Notes: generated by a model from the sequence alone, not told the origin. 64,000 nucleotides of DNA from SHZL01 sp031362985 (GCA_031362985.1 JANLTO010000027.1:5611-69610); one strand, 5' to 3'. Numbered from the stretch's first letter, positions 1-9,220 are shown. A program made the numbers and translations.

Positions 1-594
1 GAACGCCAGTTCGTCGAAGTACTGCTGGCCCCCGGGTATGCCAGCGTAGCGCTACAAGCCCTGGCACGCAAACCCAACGTACGGGTGCTGAGTATCGGGC
101 CATGCAAATCAATGGGCAAGCTGGAGCCGCAGCTGGATTTCAAAAGAGTCAGCGGTGGACTGCTGGTGCAAACTGCAGACCTGGCACACGTGCAGCAAGC
201 GGATTGCCGCGTCGTGAGTAAACGACCGCCAGGCGATGCACTGTGGAATGATCTCCTGTTTGCCTGGAAAGTAGCAAAGATGGTCAAGTCCAATGCCATC
301 GTGTACGCCGGCGCCGGCCGCACTCTGGGCATTGGTGCCGGCCAGATGAGCCGGGTCGATGCCACGCGCATTGCGCGCTGGAAGGCAGCGGAAGCAGGCC
401 TGGACCTGGCGCAAAGCGTCATGGCATCGGATGCATTTTTTCCTTTTCGTGACGGCATCGACACCGCTGCCGAAGCCGGCATCGCAGGTGTCATCCAGCC
501 CGGCGGTTCTATGCGCGACGAAGAAGTTATTGCCGCTGCTGACGAGCACGATCTCGTGATGGTCTTCACCGGCATACGGCATTTCAGGCATTGA
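1..594 (+). CDS. purH: PurH, C-terminal part (bifunctional AICAR formyltransferase / IMP cyclohydrolase), cut by window edge
   Basis: The reading frame is open from base 1 to a TGA at 592-594, so this is the 3' end of a gene starting upstream. The roughly 197 visible residues match the C-terminal AICAR formyltransferase domain. Seen: SGGLLVQTAD, VKSNAIVYA, the GIGAGQMSRVDA stretch, ASDAFFPFRDGID and the terminal MVFTGIRHFRH, all typical of PurH. The enzyme performs the last two steps of de novo IMP synthesis in the cytosol: formyl transfer from 10-formyl-THF to AICAR, then ring closure. The IMP cyclohydrolase domain would lie outside the window. purD follows after 36 bp on the same strand, the common purH-purD pairing, so the two are probably co-transcribed. 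Confidence 0.97.
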   Translation, partial: ERQFVEVLLAPGYASVALQALARKPNVRVLSIGPCKSMGKLEPQLDFKRVSGGLLVQTADLAHVQQADCRVVSKRPPGDALWNDLLFAWKVAKMVKSNAIVYAGAGRTLGIGAGQMSRVDATRIARWKAAEAGLDLAQSVMASDAFFPFRDGIDTAAEAGIAGVIQPGGSMRDEEVIAAADEHDLVMVFTGIRHFRH

Positions 595-630
595 AGCGCG
601 CTTGAAAAGACTGGGCCTGAGGAGACCTGC

Positions 631-1932
631 ATGAAGGTATTGATTATTGGAGGCGGTGGGCGCGAGCATGCGCTGGCATGGAAAGTGGCGCAGTCCGTGA
701 CAGTCGACCGGGTATACGTGGCACCCGGCAATGCCGGAACTGCCCTGGAAGAGAAAACAGAAAATGTTGCGATTGCCGCCAATGACCTCGATGGCCTGCT
801 GGGGTTTGCCCGCTCACAGGGGATAGGCCTGACCATCGTCGGGCCGGAAGATCCGCTGGTGCTGGGCATAGTCGATCGATTCCAGGCTGCAGGCCTTGCC
901 TGTTTTGGACCCAGCGCGGCTGCTGCACGACTGGAAGGTTCAAAAGCCTTTGCCAAGGCCTTCATGGGCCGCCACAACATTCCTACCGCACGTTACGGTG
1001 AGTTTACCGATGTCGATGAAGCTGTCGCCTTCATACGCCGGCACGGCGCGGATCAACCGGGGACACCCATAGTGGTCAAGGCCGATGGCCTCGCCGCTGG
1101 CAAAGGAGTGATCGTGGCGCATGACCCGCTGCAGGCAGAGGCGGCCGTGCTGGACATGCTGGCGGGTAATGTCTATGGGGAAGCCGGACACCGCGTCATC
1201 GTCGAGCAGTTTCTTGAAGGTGAAGAGGCCAGTTTCATCGTGATGGCGGACGGGAAAAACGTACTCGCTCTTGCCACGTCGCAGGATCACAAGGCCGTGG
1301 GTGACGGCGACACCGGCCCCAACACCGGCGGCATGGGGGCGTATTCGCCTGCCCCCGTAGTTACTGCTAACTTGCACCGCCGGGTCATGCGCGAGGTTAT
1401 TCAACCTGCCATAGACGGCATGGCAGCCGAGGGGCATCCCTTTCGAGGTTTTCTCTACGCCGGGTTGATGATTTCACCCGATGGCGGCTTCAAGGTGCTG
1501 GAATTCAACGTGCGCTTTGGCGACCCCGAAACCCAACCCGTCCTGATGCGGCTGAAATCTGACCTGGTCGAGCTCTGTCTGGCCGCGCTGGACCAGCAAC
1601 TTGACCTGCATGAGGCACTGTGGGACCCGCGGCCGAGTCTCGGCGTGGTAATGGCGGCAGGTGGCTATCCCGGCCGTTACAGCGGGGGCGATGTGATCTG
1701 CGGTCTCGATCAGCCGCTGCCGGGCGATGTGAAGGTATTCCTTGCCGGTGCAGCACAAACTGCGGCAGGTATCGCCACACGCGGCGGTCGCGTGCTGTGT
1801 GTATGCGCGCTGGGCGACTCGGTCGCTGCGGCACAGAAGTCAGCCTATGCCGCTTGTGCAAACATCCACTGGAAGGATGCTTTCTACCGCAAAGACATTG
1901 GTTGCCGCGCCATTGCCCGGGAAAACCACTGA
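631..1932 (+). CDS. purD: Phosphoribosylamine--glycine ligase (GARS)
   Basis: 433 residues, the usual length for PurD. It joins glycine to 5-phosphoribosylamine using ATP, the second step of purine synthesis. Visible are the N-terminal GGGGREHALAWK motif, the GPEDPLVLGIVD segment, the ATP-grasp region (VVKADGLAAGKGVIVA near residues 147-162; EGEEASFIVMADG) and the signature FNVRFGDPETQ near residue 292. ATG 631 has an upstream GGAGA at 620-624 with a suitable gap. It follows purH by 36 bp. The next gene (uvrD-type helicase) starts only 4 bp after the TGA, so read-through transcription is likely. Confidence 0.97.
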   Translation: MKVLIIGGGGREHALAWKVAQSVTVDRVYVAPGNAGTALEEKTENVAIAANDLDGLLGFARSQGIGLTIVGPEDPLVLGIVDRFQAAGLACFGPSAAAARLEGSKAFAKAFMGRHNIPTARYGEFTDVDEAVAFIRRHGADQPGTPIVVKADGLAAGKGVIVAHDPLQAEAAVLDMLAGNVYGEAGHRVIVEQFLEGEEASFIVMADGKNVLALATSQDHKAVGDGDTGPNTGGMGAYSPAPVVTANLHRRVMREVIQPAIDGMAAEGHPFRGFLYAGLMISPDGGFKVLEFNVRFGDPETQPVLMRLKSDLVELCLAALDQQLDLHEALWDPRPSLGVVMAAGGYPGRYSGGDVICGLDQPLPGDVKVFLAGAAQTAAGIATRGGRVLCVCALGDSVAAAQKSAYAACANIHWKDAFYRKDIGCRAIARENH

Positions 1933-1936
1933 CCCG

Positions 1937-4123
1937 ATGGATGTTTCCCACCTGCTTGAAGATCTCAATGATGCCCAGCGCGCAGCTGTAGCGCTCGAGG
2001 GCGGGCACGCACTGATTCTCGCCGGCGCCGGCAGCGGCAAAACCCGGGTACTCATTCACCGCCTGGCGTGGCTGATCCAGGTCAACCATGTTTCGCCATT
2101 GGGCATCCTGGCCGTGACGTTCACCAACAAGGCGGCCGGGGAAATGCGGTCGCGCGCCGGGACCTTGCTGCAGATGTCGCCGCGACCGTTGTGGATCGGA
2201 ACCTTCCACGGTATTGCCCATCGCCTGTTGCGCATGCACTGGAAAGAAGCGCGCTTGCCCGAGAACTTCCAGATCCTGGACTCCGAAGACCAGCAGCGCC
2301 TGTTGCGGCGAATCATTCGCGAAGAAGGCCTGGACGATGCGCACTGGCCGGCCCGGCAGGCCCAGTGGTTTATCAACGCCCGCAAGGACGAAGGCGAGCG
2401 ACCACGGCATATTGAACATCTCGATCACCCGGCAACTGCCACTTGGGCACACATCTACGAGCGTTATGAGGACTACTGCAACCGCGGCGGATTGGTAGAT
2501 TTTGCCGAAATATTGTTGCGCGCCCACGAACTCTGGTTGGAACAGCCAGCCGTTCTCGACCATTACCGCCGGCGACTGCAACATTTACTCATCGACGAAT
2601 TCCAGGACACCAATGCCATCCAATACGCCTGGTTGCGCATGCTGGCCGGTGATTCCGGGTCGATGTTCGTAGTCGGTGATGATGACCAGTCCATTTATGG
2701 CTGGCGGGGCGCTAAGGTGGAGAACGTACAGAGCTTCGTGCGCGATTTCCCCGGTGTCACCACCATCAAGCTGGAGCAAAACTACCGTTCCAGCGGCACC
2801 ATCCTGGCGGCCGCAAACGGCGTGATTGCAAACAACCAGGGTCGCATGGGCAAGAAACTGTGGACGGATGGCCCCGCAGGCACGCCGATCCACCTCTACG
2901 CGGCGTTCAATGAACAGGACGAGGCCCGTTTCGTGGTGGAACAGATCCGCCAGTGGCTGGATCAGGGGCGCCGGGCGGACGAGGCGGCTATCCTGTACCG
3001 CACCACGGCCCAGTCGCGTCTGTTTGAAGAATATCTGTTGCGGGCCAGCATCGCTTATCGGGTCTATGGCGGCCAGCGATTTTTTGAACGTGTGGAAGTC
3101 AAGGATGCACTGGCCTATTTGCGCCTGATGCTAAACCCCAATGACGATGCCGCGCTGGAGCGGGTGATTAACAAGCCGGCCCGGGCCATCGGTGACAAAA
3201 CCGTCGGTATCATCCGCCTGCAGGCGCGGGAGGCCAATGTCAGCCAGTGGCAGGCGGCGCAGGCCTGCATTCAACAGAAGCTAATACCCCCGCGGGCCTG
3301 CGCCGCCGTGCAGGAGTTCATCGACCTCGTCAGCGGCATGCAGGAGCGTCTGCAGAACTGGACTCTTGGAAACCAGATGCAAGCCGTGATCGATGACAGC
3401 AAGCTTGCCACCCATTATGACAAAGAACCACGTGAGCGCATGGAAACCCGTATCGAAAACCTGCGTGAACTGGTCAATGCAGCAGATGCCTTCATTTTGC
3501 CCAATGAAGATGCCGATGCAGGCATGACGGAACTGCAATCTTTCCTCAGCCATGCGTCGTTGGAGGCAGGCGAAACCCAGGGAGAAAGCTGGGACGATTG
3601 CGTACAACTCATGACACTGCACTCGGCCAAGGGCCTGGAATTTCCGGTGGTTTTCATAGCCGGAATGGAAGACGGCCTGTTTCCACACCAGCGCTCGGTG
3701 GAGGAATCCGGTGGCCGCCTGGAAGAAGAGCGGCGGCTGTGCTATGTCGGCATGACACGCGCCCGTAAGCAGTTGTGCCTGAGTTATGCCGAGACCCGGC
3801 GCATGCACGGCGCCGAATCCATGTCCCGCCCGTCCCGTTTTATCGATGAAATACCGGCTGAGCTGGTGCAGGAAATACGTCCGCGAATGTCGGCCAGCCG
3901 GCCTTATGTTTCCGCCCGGCCGGCGGCGTCTGCAAAACCACCTGCGTTTAAAAACCAGGAATGGCCATTCAAACTGGGCCAGCGGGTTCTGCACCGCAAG
4001 TTCGGCGAAGGCACAGTACTGGCCTTCGAGGGTTCAGGTGAGCACACACGCGTGCAGGTCAACTTCGCCCAAGCCGGCAGCAAGTGGCTGGTGATGGCCT
4101 ACGCCAACCTCGAGGCACGCTAA
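1937..4123 (+). CDS. uvrD: UvrD/Rep-family ATP-dependent DNA helicase (DNA helicase II)
   Basis: 728 residues from ATG 1937; the frame is open further upstream, but that part lies inside purD and has no family-like sequence, whereas MDVSHLLEDLNDAQRAAV is a normal UvrD N-terminus. Superfamily 1A helicase motifs appear in order: Walker A AGAGSGKT near residue 33, TFTNKAAGEM (Ia), LIDEFQDTN (II), VGDDDQSIYGWRGA (III), LEQNYRS (IV), MTLHSAKGLEFPVVFI (V) and EEERRLCYVGMTRA (VI). The C-terminus (LGQRVLHRKFGEGTV) matches the UvrD tail that contacts RNA polymerase. Such enzymes unwind 3'-5' in nucleotide-excision and mismatch repair. Length and tail favour UvrD over Rep. Confidence 0.93.
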   Translation: MDVSHLLEDLNDAQRAAVALEGGHALILAGAGSGKTRVLIHRLAWLIQVNHVSPLGILAVTFTNKAAGEMRSRAGTLLQMSPRPLWIGTFHGIAHRLLRMHWKEARLPENFQILDSEDQQRLLRRIIREEGLDDAHWPARQAQWFINARKDEGERPRHIEHLDHPATATWAHIYERYEDYCNRGGLVDFAEILLRAHELWLEQPAVLDHYRRRLQHLLIDEFQDTNAIQYAWLRMLAGDSGSMFVVGDDDQSIYGWRGAKVENVQSFVRDFPGVTTIKLEQNYRSSGTILAAANGVIANNQGRMGKKLWTDGPAGTPIHLYAAFNEQDEARFVVEQIRQWLDQGRRADEAAILYRTTAQSRLFEEYLLRASIAYRVYGGQRFFERVEVKDALAYLRLMLNPNDDAALERVINKPARAIGDKTVGIIRLQAREANVSQWQAAQACIQQKLIPPRACAAVQEFIDLVSGMQERLQNWTLGNQMQAVIDDSKLATHYDKEPRERMETRIENLRELVNAADAFILPNEDADAGMTELQSFLSHASLEAGETQGESWDDCVQLMTLHSAKGLEFPVVFIAGMEDGLFPHQRSVEESGGRLEEERRLCYVGMTRARKQLCLSYAETRRMHGAESMSRPSRFIDEIPAELVQEIRPRMSASRPYVSARPAASAKPPAFKNQEWPFKLGQRVLHRKFGEGTVLAFEGSGEHTRVQVNFAQAGSKWLVMAYANLEAR

Positions 4124-4138
4124 ATCGGCTCCGCTTTG

Positions 4139-5107
4139 ATGGAAAACGCCATAAAACACGCCGAAGAAATCCGTTTGCACACGGCTCCGGGCACACTGGC
4201 CGGCCTGCGCTGGTCTCCCCGCCGGGGGACACCCGGAGGCACAACCCAGGGCACGACCCATGCCGCCCCACACCGTGGCATACCCGTATTGTGCGTGCAC
4301 GGCTGGCTGGATAATGCCGCCTCTTTTGTACCCCTGGCGCAGCACCTGGAAGACATCGACATGGTGGCCCTGGATCTGCCCGGCCATGGACACTCTTACC
4401 ACCGGCATGAGTCTGCGCATTATTACTTCATGGACTACCTGTGGGACATTGACGCTGCCCTGGATGCGTTGGGATGGGCTTCGTGCCATCTGGTCGGCCA
4501 CTCCCTCGGGGCGGGAATCCTTTCACTGTATGCCACAAGCTGCCCGCAACGAGTGCGCAGCCTCGTGATGTTAGATGCACTGGGACCTGGCAGTGAGCCT
4601 GCAGTCGGCAGCGCGGCGAGGCTGCGCAGGAGCATGCATTACTTCCGCTCCGGCCCGCGCCCCCGGAAGCATTATAAGTCCGTGGCAGACATGATCAAGG
4701 CGCGACAGGCCAATACCCGGCTGGCGGACGAAGCAGCGCGGCTGATCTGTGAGCGCTCAGTTGCCCACCGTGGTGATCATTACGAATGGACCAATGACCC
4801 TGCCTTGTATTGGGTCTCGCCTATCCTGATGACCGAAGAGCAGGCGCTTGATTACCTGGCGCACATCACGGCTCCCGTGCTCTCGTTCACCGCTACACCC
4901 TATGCCTCCTACGTCAACGCAGAACTTTTAGAAGCGAGAAGTGCCGCGATTGCGCATGGCCATCACCTGTTGCGGGAAGGAGGCCACCACTTTCACATGG
5001 ACCAAGCTGCCGGGCTTGCACCCACGGTTGGTTCATTTATCCTTGAACAGGAACGGGCTCTGGCCCAGGCACAGGAAAGGCTTGATGCACACACCCCCCC
5101 GGCATAA
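4139..5107 (+). CDS. Alpha/beta-fold hydrolase
   Basis: 322 residues from ATG 4139, 15 bp after the helicase gene; an in-frame TTG lies one codon upstream. Fold hallmarks: VLCVHGWLDNAASF with the HG oxyanion-hole motif (about residues 51-65), DLPGHGHS, and the nucleophile elbow LVGHSLGAGI (Ser of GHSLG). The catalytic His is probably in the C-terminal EGGHHFHMDQ segment. A proline/histidine-rich insertion sits between the first strands (about residues 25-45). No substrate can be deduced; the family includes esterases, lipases and haloalkane-type hydrolases. The 3' end overlaps pyrF by 23 bp in another frame, so the two are translationally close. Confidence 0.85.
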   Translation: MENAIKHAEEIRLHTAPGTLAGLRWSPRRGTPGGTTQGTTHAAPHRGIPVLCVHGWLDNAASFVPLAQHLEDIDMVALDLPGHGHSYHRHESAHYYFMDYLWDIDAALDALGWASCHLVGHSLGAGILSLYATSCPQRVRSLVMLDALGPGSEPAVGSAARLRRSMHYFRSGPRPRKHYKSVADMIKARQANTRLADEAARLICERSVAHRGDHYEWTNDPALYWVSPILMTEEQALDYLAHITAPVLSFTATPYASYVNAELLEARSAAIAHGHHLLREGGHHFHMDQAAGLAPTVGSFILEQERALAQAQERLDAHTPPA

Positions 5108-5837
5108 TGACCACATACCCGCCCGTGAGCGCCTGATTTTTGCCCTGGATGTGGCCGATATCGTGCAGGCGCGCAAGCTGGTTACACAACTGGGCGACGC
5201 GGTCTCGTTTTATAAACTGGGCCTGGAGTTCTTCCTTTCCGGACACTATTTTGAGCTGGCCGCCGAACTGCGCGGCCAGGGGAAAAAAATATTTGCCGAT
5301 CTGAAATTGTTTGATATCCCGGCCACGGTTGCCGCGGCGGTTCGCCAATTGGCGCGACAGGAGGTCGATTTCTGCACCGTACACGGCAACGATGCCATGC
5401 TGCGCGCGGCGGCTGAAGCCAAGGGAAATTCAAAAATTCTCGCCGTTACCGCCCTCACTAGCCTCGACCAGGGTGACCTTGATGACCTGGGGTTCTCCTG
5501 TGACGCGCACAGCCTGGTCCTGTCCCGTGCGCGCCGCGCCCTGGAACTGGGCTGTGACGGCGTAGTTTCCTCCGGGCTTGAGGTTGTCGCGCTACGTGCT
5601 GCCGTTGGCCCCACCCTGATCACTGTGTGCCCCGGCATCCGTCCCATCCACAACGACGAAAAGGACGACCAGCAACGTGTACTGACTCCTGCGCTGGCGA
5701 TCGCCAATGGTGCGGACTACCTCGTGGTGGGACGACCGATTCGTGATGCGGCAAATCCGCACGCAGCGGCGGAGCGCATACAGGCAGAGATTGCCGGTGC
5801 CCTGGACCAGGAGCCTGTCGGACTTGACAATTCTTGA
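5085..5837 (+). CDS. pyrF: Orotidine-5'-phosphate decarboxylase
   Basis: 250 residues from ATG 5085, overlapping the hydrolase gene by 23 bp. Decarboxylates OMP to UMP, the last step of pyrimidine synthesis. Typical group I PyrF features: LIFALDVAD near the N-terminus, the strand-2 lysine in YKLGLEFF, catalytic FADLKLFDIPATV (the D-x-K-x-x-D pattern), VTALTSLDQ, LGCDGVVSSGLE, the phosphate-binding CPGIRP loop and YLVVGRPI. About 17 residues precede the conserved LIFALDV start, slightly longer than usual. No good alternative start was seen, so this ATG is kept. Confidence 0.95.
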   Translation: MHTPPRHNDHIPARERLIFALDVADIVQARKLVTQLGDAVSFYKLGLEFFLSGHYFELAAELRGQGKKIFADLKLFDIPATVAAAVRQLARQEVDFCTVHGNDAMLRAAAEAKGNSKILAVTALTSLDQGDLDDLGFSCDAHSLVLSRARRALELGCDGVVSSGLEVVALRAAVGPTLITVCPGIRPIHNDEKDDQQRVLTPALAIANGADYLVVGRPIRDAANPHAAAERIQAEIAGALDQEPVGLDNS

Positions 5838-5853
5838 TATCAGACATTACGAT
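5824..5853 (+). promoter_or_regulatory. Possible sigma70-type promoter upstream of plsB
   Basis: TTGACA at 5824-5829 is a perfect -35 hexamer. After an 18-bp spacer, TACGAT at 5848-5853 matches four of six -10 bases. It overlaps the end of pyrF. The terminator at 5956-5990 lies between it and plsB, so if real it may drive only a short RNA or be partly attenuated. Confidence 0.28.
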
Positions 5854-5955
5854 ACTCCCGTAACCTCATAATAATCTGAAAAAAAATAATTTGGTGGGCT
5901 GCAGATAAAGAATCATTAATAGGCATTTACGATCCTCTCCGGCTCTGCCGGATTT

Positions 5956-5990
5956 CCGGGCGGGCCTTTGTGCCCAGCCCGGATTTTTTT
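5956..5990 (+). terminator. Intrinsic terminator after pyrF
   Basis: CCGGGC (5956-5961) pairs with GCCCGG (5977-5982); GGGC/GCCC extends the helix inward with one bulged A, followed by ATTTTTTT to 5990. It probably ends the purHD-uvrD-pyrF transcript before plsB. The remainder of 5838-6094 shows no gene. Confidence 0.7.
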
Positions 5991-6094
5991 ATCTGCGCCC
6001 GGTTCAGCCGGTGCTCGTAAATTAAGCGGCCCAAAGCCAGAATCGGGGCTAAAATGGACGTCCAACAGGCCAGCCAGAAGCGCCACACCAACCG

Positions 6095-8602
6095 ATGAGC
6101 ATTGACCACCCCAAGGCCGGTTTGCTGGCAGCTGTGTACCTGCGTTGGCTGATGCTGCTACAGAACATCCTGCACGGATGGGTTCGCAGCCGCTGTTTGC
6201 CGGACCCTCTGAGCGATTTACACCTCGATCCTGACAAACCGGTGTGTTACGCCATAGATACCTACGCCCTGACATCCATCCTGATCCTGGACAGGGCCTG
6301 CCGCGACCTGAACCTGCCACGGCCCCTGCTGCCACTGGCGCTGGCAACAGGCGCCGAGTCACGCTCGTACTGCGCCTTGCGGCGCAAAGCCGGCCTGCTC
6401 ATTCGACACACCACCCCACGCAAGCACTCGGCAATGCTCAAACGACTGGTGGACCGGGTCGTTGACGGCGGCGAGCCGGACATCCAGATCATTCCGGTGA
6501 CCGTGCTGGTGGGCCGTGCACCGGACCGTGAAACCGGCCTGGCGAAAATTTTCTTCTCGGAATCGTGGGAAGTTGGCGGCAGAATGCAACGCCTGTTCAG
6601 CACCATCGTCAATGGGCGCAATACCTTCGTGCAGTTTAGCCAGCCCATTTCCCTGCGGGAAATGGCTGATGAGAACCTGGGCGCAGGGCGCAGCGTCAGA
6701 AAGGTCTCGCGCATCCTGCGGGTGCATTTCAGCAATGTGCGCGCAGCCGCCATCGGGCCGGACCTGTCCCACCGCCGCACCGTTGTCGACTCCATTTTGC
6801 TTAGCCCTTCCGTGGAAAAAGCCATCGAAGACCAGGCCAGGGCGGACAAAAGCAGCGTTCCCAAAGCATGGCATAAGGCACGCAAATTTGCTTTCGAAAT
6901 TGCCGCCGACTATTCCTACGCGTTTGTGCGCGTTTCCGCCCTGTTCCTGAGCTGGTTCTGGAATCGCATCTACGATGGTGTCGAGATGCAGCATTTCCGT
7001 GAGTTCCAGAAATTGGCGGCTGATTACACGGTGATTTACGTGCCATGCCACCGCAGTCACATGGACTACCTGCTGGTTTCCTATTTTGTTTACCACAACG
7101 GCCTGGTGCCACCGCACGTTGCGGCCGGCATAAACCTGAACCTGCCCATCGTCGGGCGATTCGTGCGCATGGGCGGTGCTTTTTTCCTGCGGCGCAGTTT
7201 CCGCGCGCAAAAGCTCTACGCCGCGGTATTCAATGAGTACTTGAGCCGTATTCTGGCAAAGGGAACCGATATTGAATATTTCATTGAAGGCACCCGCAGC
7301 CGCACGGGCCGCTTACTGGCGCCCAAAGCCGGTATGCTGAGCATGACAGTTCGGGCGTACCTGCGCTCTCCCGATCACCCGGTGATGTTCCAGCCCATTT
7401 ATCTCGGCTACGAGCAATTGGTGGAAGGTGACAGTTATACCGCCGAACTGTCGGGGCAAAGCAAGAAATCGGAATCCCTGCGCGACCTGTTGAAAGTATT
7501 CGGGGTGTTGCGCAACAAATACGGCAAAGTACATGTCAGTTTTGCCCAACCGGTGTTCCTCGACCATCTTCTCGATCAACATGAGCCGGCATGGCGAACC
7601 AATATCAAGGAGAATTCCAAGCCTTCATGGATGAACCCGTTGATTGACGATCTGGGAAATCAGATCATGACCGGCATCAACCAGGCCGCGCACGTCAACC
7701 CCATCAACCTTCTGGCCGTCGTGCTGCTGGCAACCCCCAAACATACCCTGGGCCGCACGGAACTGGTCGCCCAGATAAACCTGTACCGCGACATGCTGGT
7801 CATTTGCCGCTACTCGGACCGGATTACCTGCACAAATCTGTCTGCCGATGAAATCATCAGTCATGGGCTGAACCTCAAGGTGCTGGAATCGAGCAGCCAT
7901 CCACTCGGCGAGATTCTTTCCGTCAAGGGCAAGCAGGCGGTCCTTCTGACGTACTTCCGTAACAATATTTCGCACTTGATGGCCGTTTCCTCGCTGGTGG
8001 CAGCGGGATTGCTCAACTCACGCAAGGTGGAAAGATCGCGGCTGCTGCGCATTGCCCAGGCGGTCTATCCCTTCCTGCAGCGTGAACTGTTCCTGCCGTG
8101 GGATGAGCCCGGGTTCCTCAAGGTCATGGGAGAATCCATCACGTGGTTGCAACATCGCGGCCTGTTGGTCAATTCGGCTGATGAGAACGAACTGGAGCGC
8201 GCCGAGGGGAGCACCGAGGAAGCTTTGCAGTTGCAGTTGCTGGGCCGCAGCCTGTTGCAAACTTTTGAGCGCTACTTCATCACGATTGCCGTGCTGGTAA
8301 AAAACGGCTCAGGCACCCTGACGCGCGGCCAGTTGGAGCGGCTGTGCATACTCACAGCCCAGCGTATCTCCATGCTCAACGAGTTTGACGCACCGGAATT
8401 TTACGATCGCAGCCTGTTCCGCCAGTTCATCGACGTCCTCAAGGTGCGCGGTATATTGTCCAGCAGCGCGGAAGGAAAACTCGAATTCGACGACAGCATC
8501 AAGGACATTACCGAAGACACCAAGACCTTGCTAAGCTGGGAAATCCGCCATGGCATCATCCGCGTCGCTCCCCATGTGCTGCAGGAAGCGGACTCGGACT
8601 AA
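6095..8602 (+). CDS. plsB: Glycerol-3-phosphate 1-O-acyltransferase
   Basis: 835 residues, matching the ~810-residue membrane-bound PlsB. It acylates sn-glycerol-3-phosphate from acyl-ACP or acyl-CoA at the inner membrane, the first step of phospholipid synthesis. The acyltransferase motifs are in the middle: VPCHRSHMDYLL (catalytic H-x4-D, about residue 320), RMGGAFFLRRSF, the FIEGTRSRTGR block that binds glycerol-3-phosphate, and PVMFQPIYLGYE. The long N-terminal region (ILIPVTVLVGRAPDRE-like segment) and the C-terminal helical domain are PlsB-specific and distinguish it from PlsC. The ATG at 6095 has only a weak ribosome-binding site. It appears to be a single-gene unit, with non-coding repeats downstream. 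Confidence 0.95.
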   Translation: MSIDHPKAGLLAAVYLRWLMLLQNILHGWVRSRCLPDPLSDLHLDPDKPVCYAIDTYALTSILILDRACRDLNLPRPLLPLALATGAESRSYCALRRKAGLLIRHTTPRKHSAMLKRLVDRVVDGGEPDIQIIPVTVLVGRAPDRETGLAKIFFSESWEVGGRMQRLFSTIVNGRNTFVQFSQPISLREMADENLGAGRSVRKVSRILRVHFSNVRAAAIGPDLSHRRTVVDSILLSPSVEKAIEDQARADKSSVPKAWHKARKFAFEIAADYSYAFVRVSALFLSWFWNRIYDGVEMQHFREFQKLAADYTVIYVPCHRSHMDYLLVSYFVYHNGLVPPHVAAGINLNLPIVGRFVRMGGAFFLRRSFRAQKLYAAVFNEYLSRILAKGTDIEYFIEGTRSRTGRLLAPKAGMLSMTVRAYLRSPDHPVMFQPIYLGYEQLVEGDSYTAELSGQSKKSESLRDLLKVFGVLRNKYGKVHVSFAQPVFLDHLLDQHEPAWRTNIKENSKPSWMNPLIDDLGNQIMTGINQAAHVNPINLLAVVLLATPKHTLGRTELVAQINLYRDMLVICRYSDRITCTNLSADEIISHGLNLKVLESSSHPLGEILSVKGKQAVLLTYFRNNISHLMAVSSLVAAGLLNSRKVERSRLLRIAQAVYPFLQRELFLPWDEPGFLKVMGESITWLQHRGLLVNSADENELERAEGSTEEALQLQLLGRSLLQTFERYFITIAVLVKNGSGTLTRGQLERLCILTAQRISMLNEFDAPEFYDRSLFRQFIDVLKVRGILSSSAEGKLEFDDSIKDITEDTKTLLSWEIRHGIIRVAPHVLQEADSD

Positions 8603-8755
8603 ACCTAAATCGGAGGCTCAACCCGGCCGGGCCCATTGCGTGGGCCGCGAGGCGTGACCGGTTTTCAGCTTGGGGCGCAATCGGCGGCCGGGAGACTTGC
8701 CCGGGAGACGCCGTGAACCCATCCCTGTCGGTCCGTTGCGGGGTCAGAGAGCGGT

Positions 8756-8837
8756 GAGTTCTTTCAGGACACGCCGTGAATACATCCCTGTAGGCTCCTC
8801 GCCAGCATCCCTGCTGGCGACGGTCCTGAAAGAACTC
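8756..8837 (+). repeat. Structured repeat unit A
   Basis: Outer perfect 15-bp inverted repeat (8756-8770 with 8823-8837). Then a 25-nt core (8771-8795, beginning acgccgtgaatac), a 3-nt spacer, and an inner perfect 9-bp stem 8799-8807 / 8812-8820 closed by the loop TCCC. The same order of parts occurs in unit B with different stem sequences. Confidence 0.85.
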
Positions 8838-8942
8838 CCCCTCCCTGCCCTTGACACTTGGTGCCAAGACGAGCCACCACTGGAAGGCGAAACTTGGAAC
8901 ATCTCTGCGGTGCCACAGCGACAAGCAAACCGGGGCTGGGAG

Positions 8943-9020
8943 CCTTTCCAGGGAGTGTATGCGGCAGGGATGCCGCATCCAAGCCTACAGGGATGTATTC
9001 ACGGCGTCTCCCGGGAAAGG
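8943..9020 (-). repeat. Structured repeat unit B (inverted relative to A)
   Basis: Read on the minus strand: outer stem 9008-9020 with 8943-8955 (13 bp, one mismatch, a wobble pair). Then the 25-nt core identical to unit A (9007 down to 8983), a 4-nt spacer, and an inner 8-bp stem 8971-8978 / 8959-8966 around the same TCCC loop. Only core and loop are shared in sequence with unit A; both helices differ but remain paired. Confidence 0.85.
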
Positions 9021-9220
9021 GTACCGGCGGCGGGTTGCGCCCCCAGGCTGAGCAGAGGCACAAACTCGCGCTCCCTGGCCCCGGCACGCATGTAACAGCG
9101 AGTTATTTACGGCGTCTCCCAGGAAAGTCTACCGGCCGCCGCTTGCGCCCCTCTGTGGAAGACTGGTGCCGAAAGCGTAAGCGGTACCAGCTAATTCAGG
9201 ATGGGGTCAATCTGCTGAGT

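Larger units (their letters stand above)
8603..9220. repeat. Non-coding repeat cluster between plsB and the DUF465 gene
   Basis: No credible gene here; the open frames are products of the repeats. Two intact structured units (8756-8837 on +, 8943-9020 on -) are flanked by partial copies. These are 8672-8730 (+), with the motif gggagacgccgtga and only a degenerate core, and 9105-9153 (-), with acggcgtctcccaggaaag. The partial copies also share a ~25-bp GC-rich extension (ggggcgcaa... on one strand, ...ttgcgcccc on the other; 8672-8697, 9020-9045, 9129-9153). The arrangement is a series of inverted copies. Confidence 0.75.

Noticed and set aside
1505..2584. 359-codon antisense frame over purD and uvrD
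   Set aside because: Shadow of two well-conserved genes; no motif of its own.
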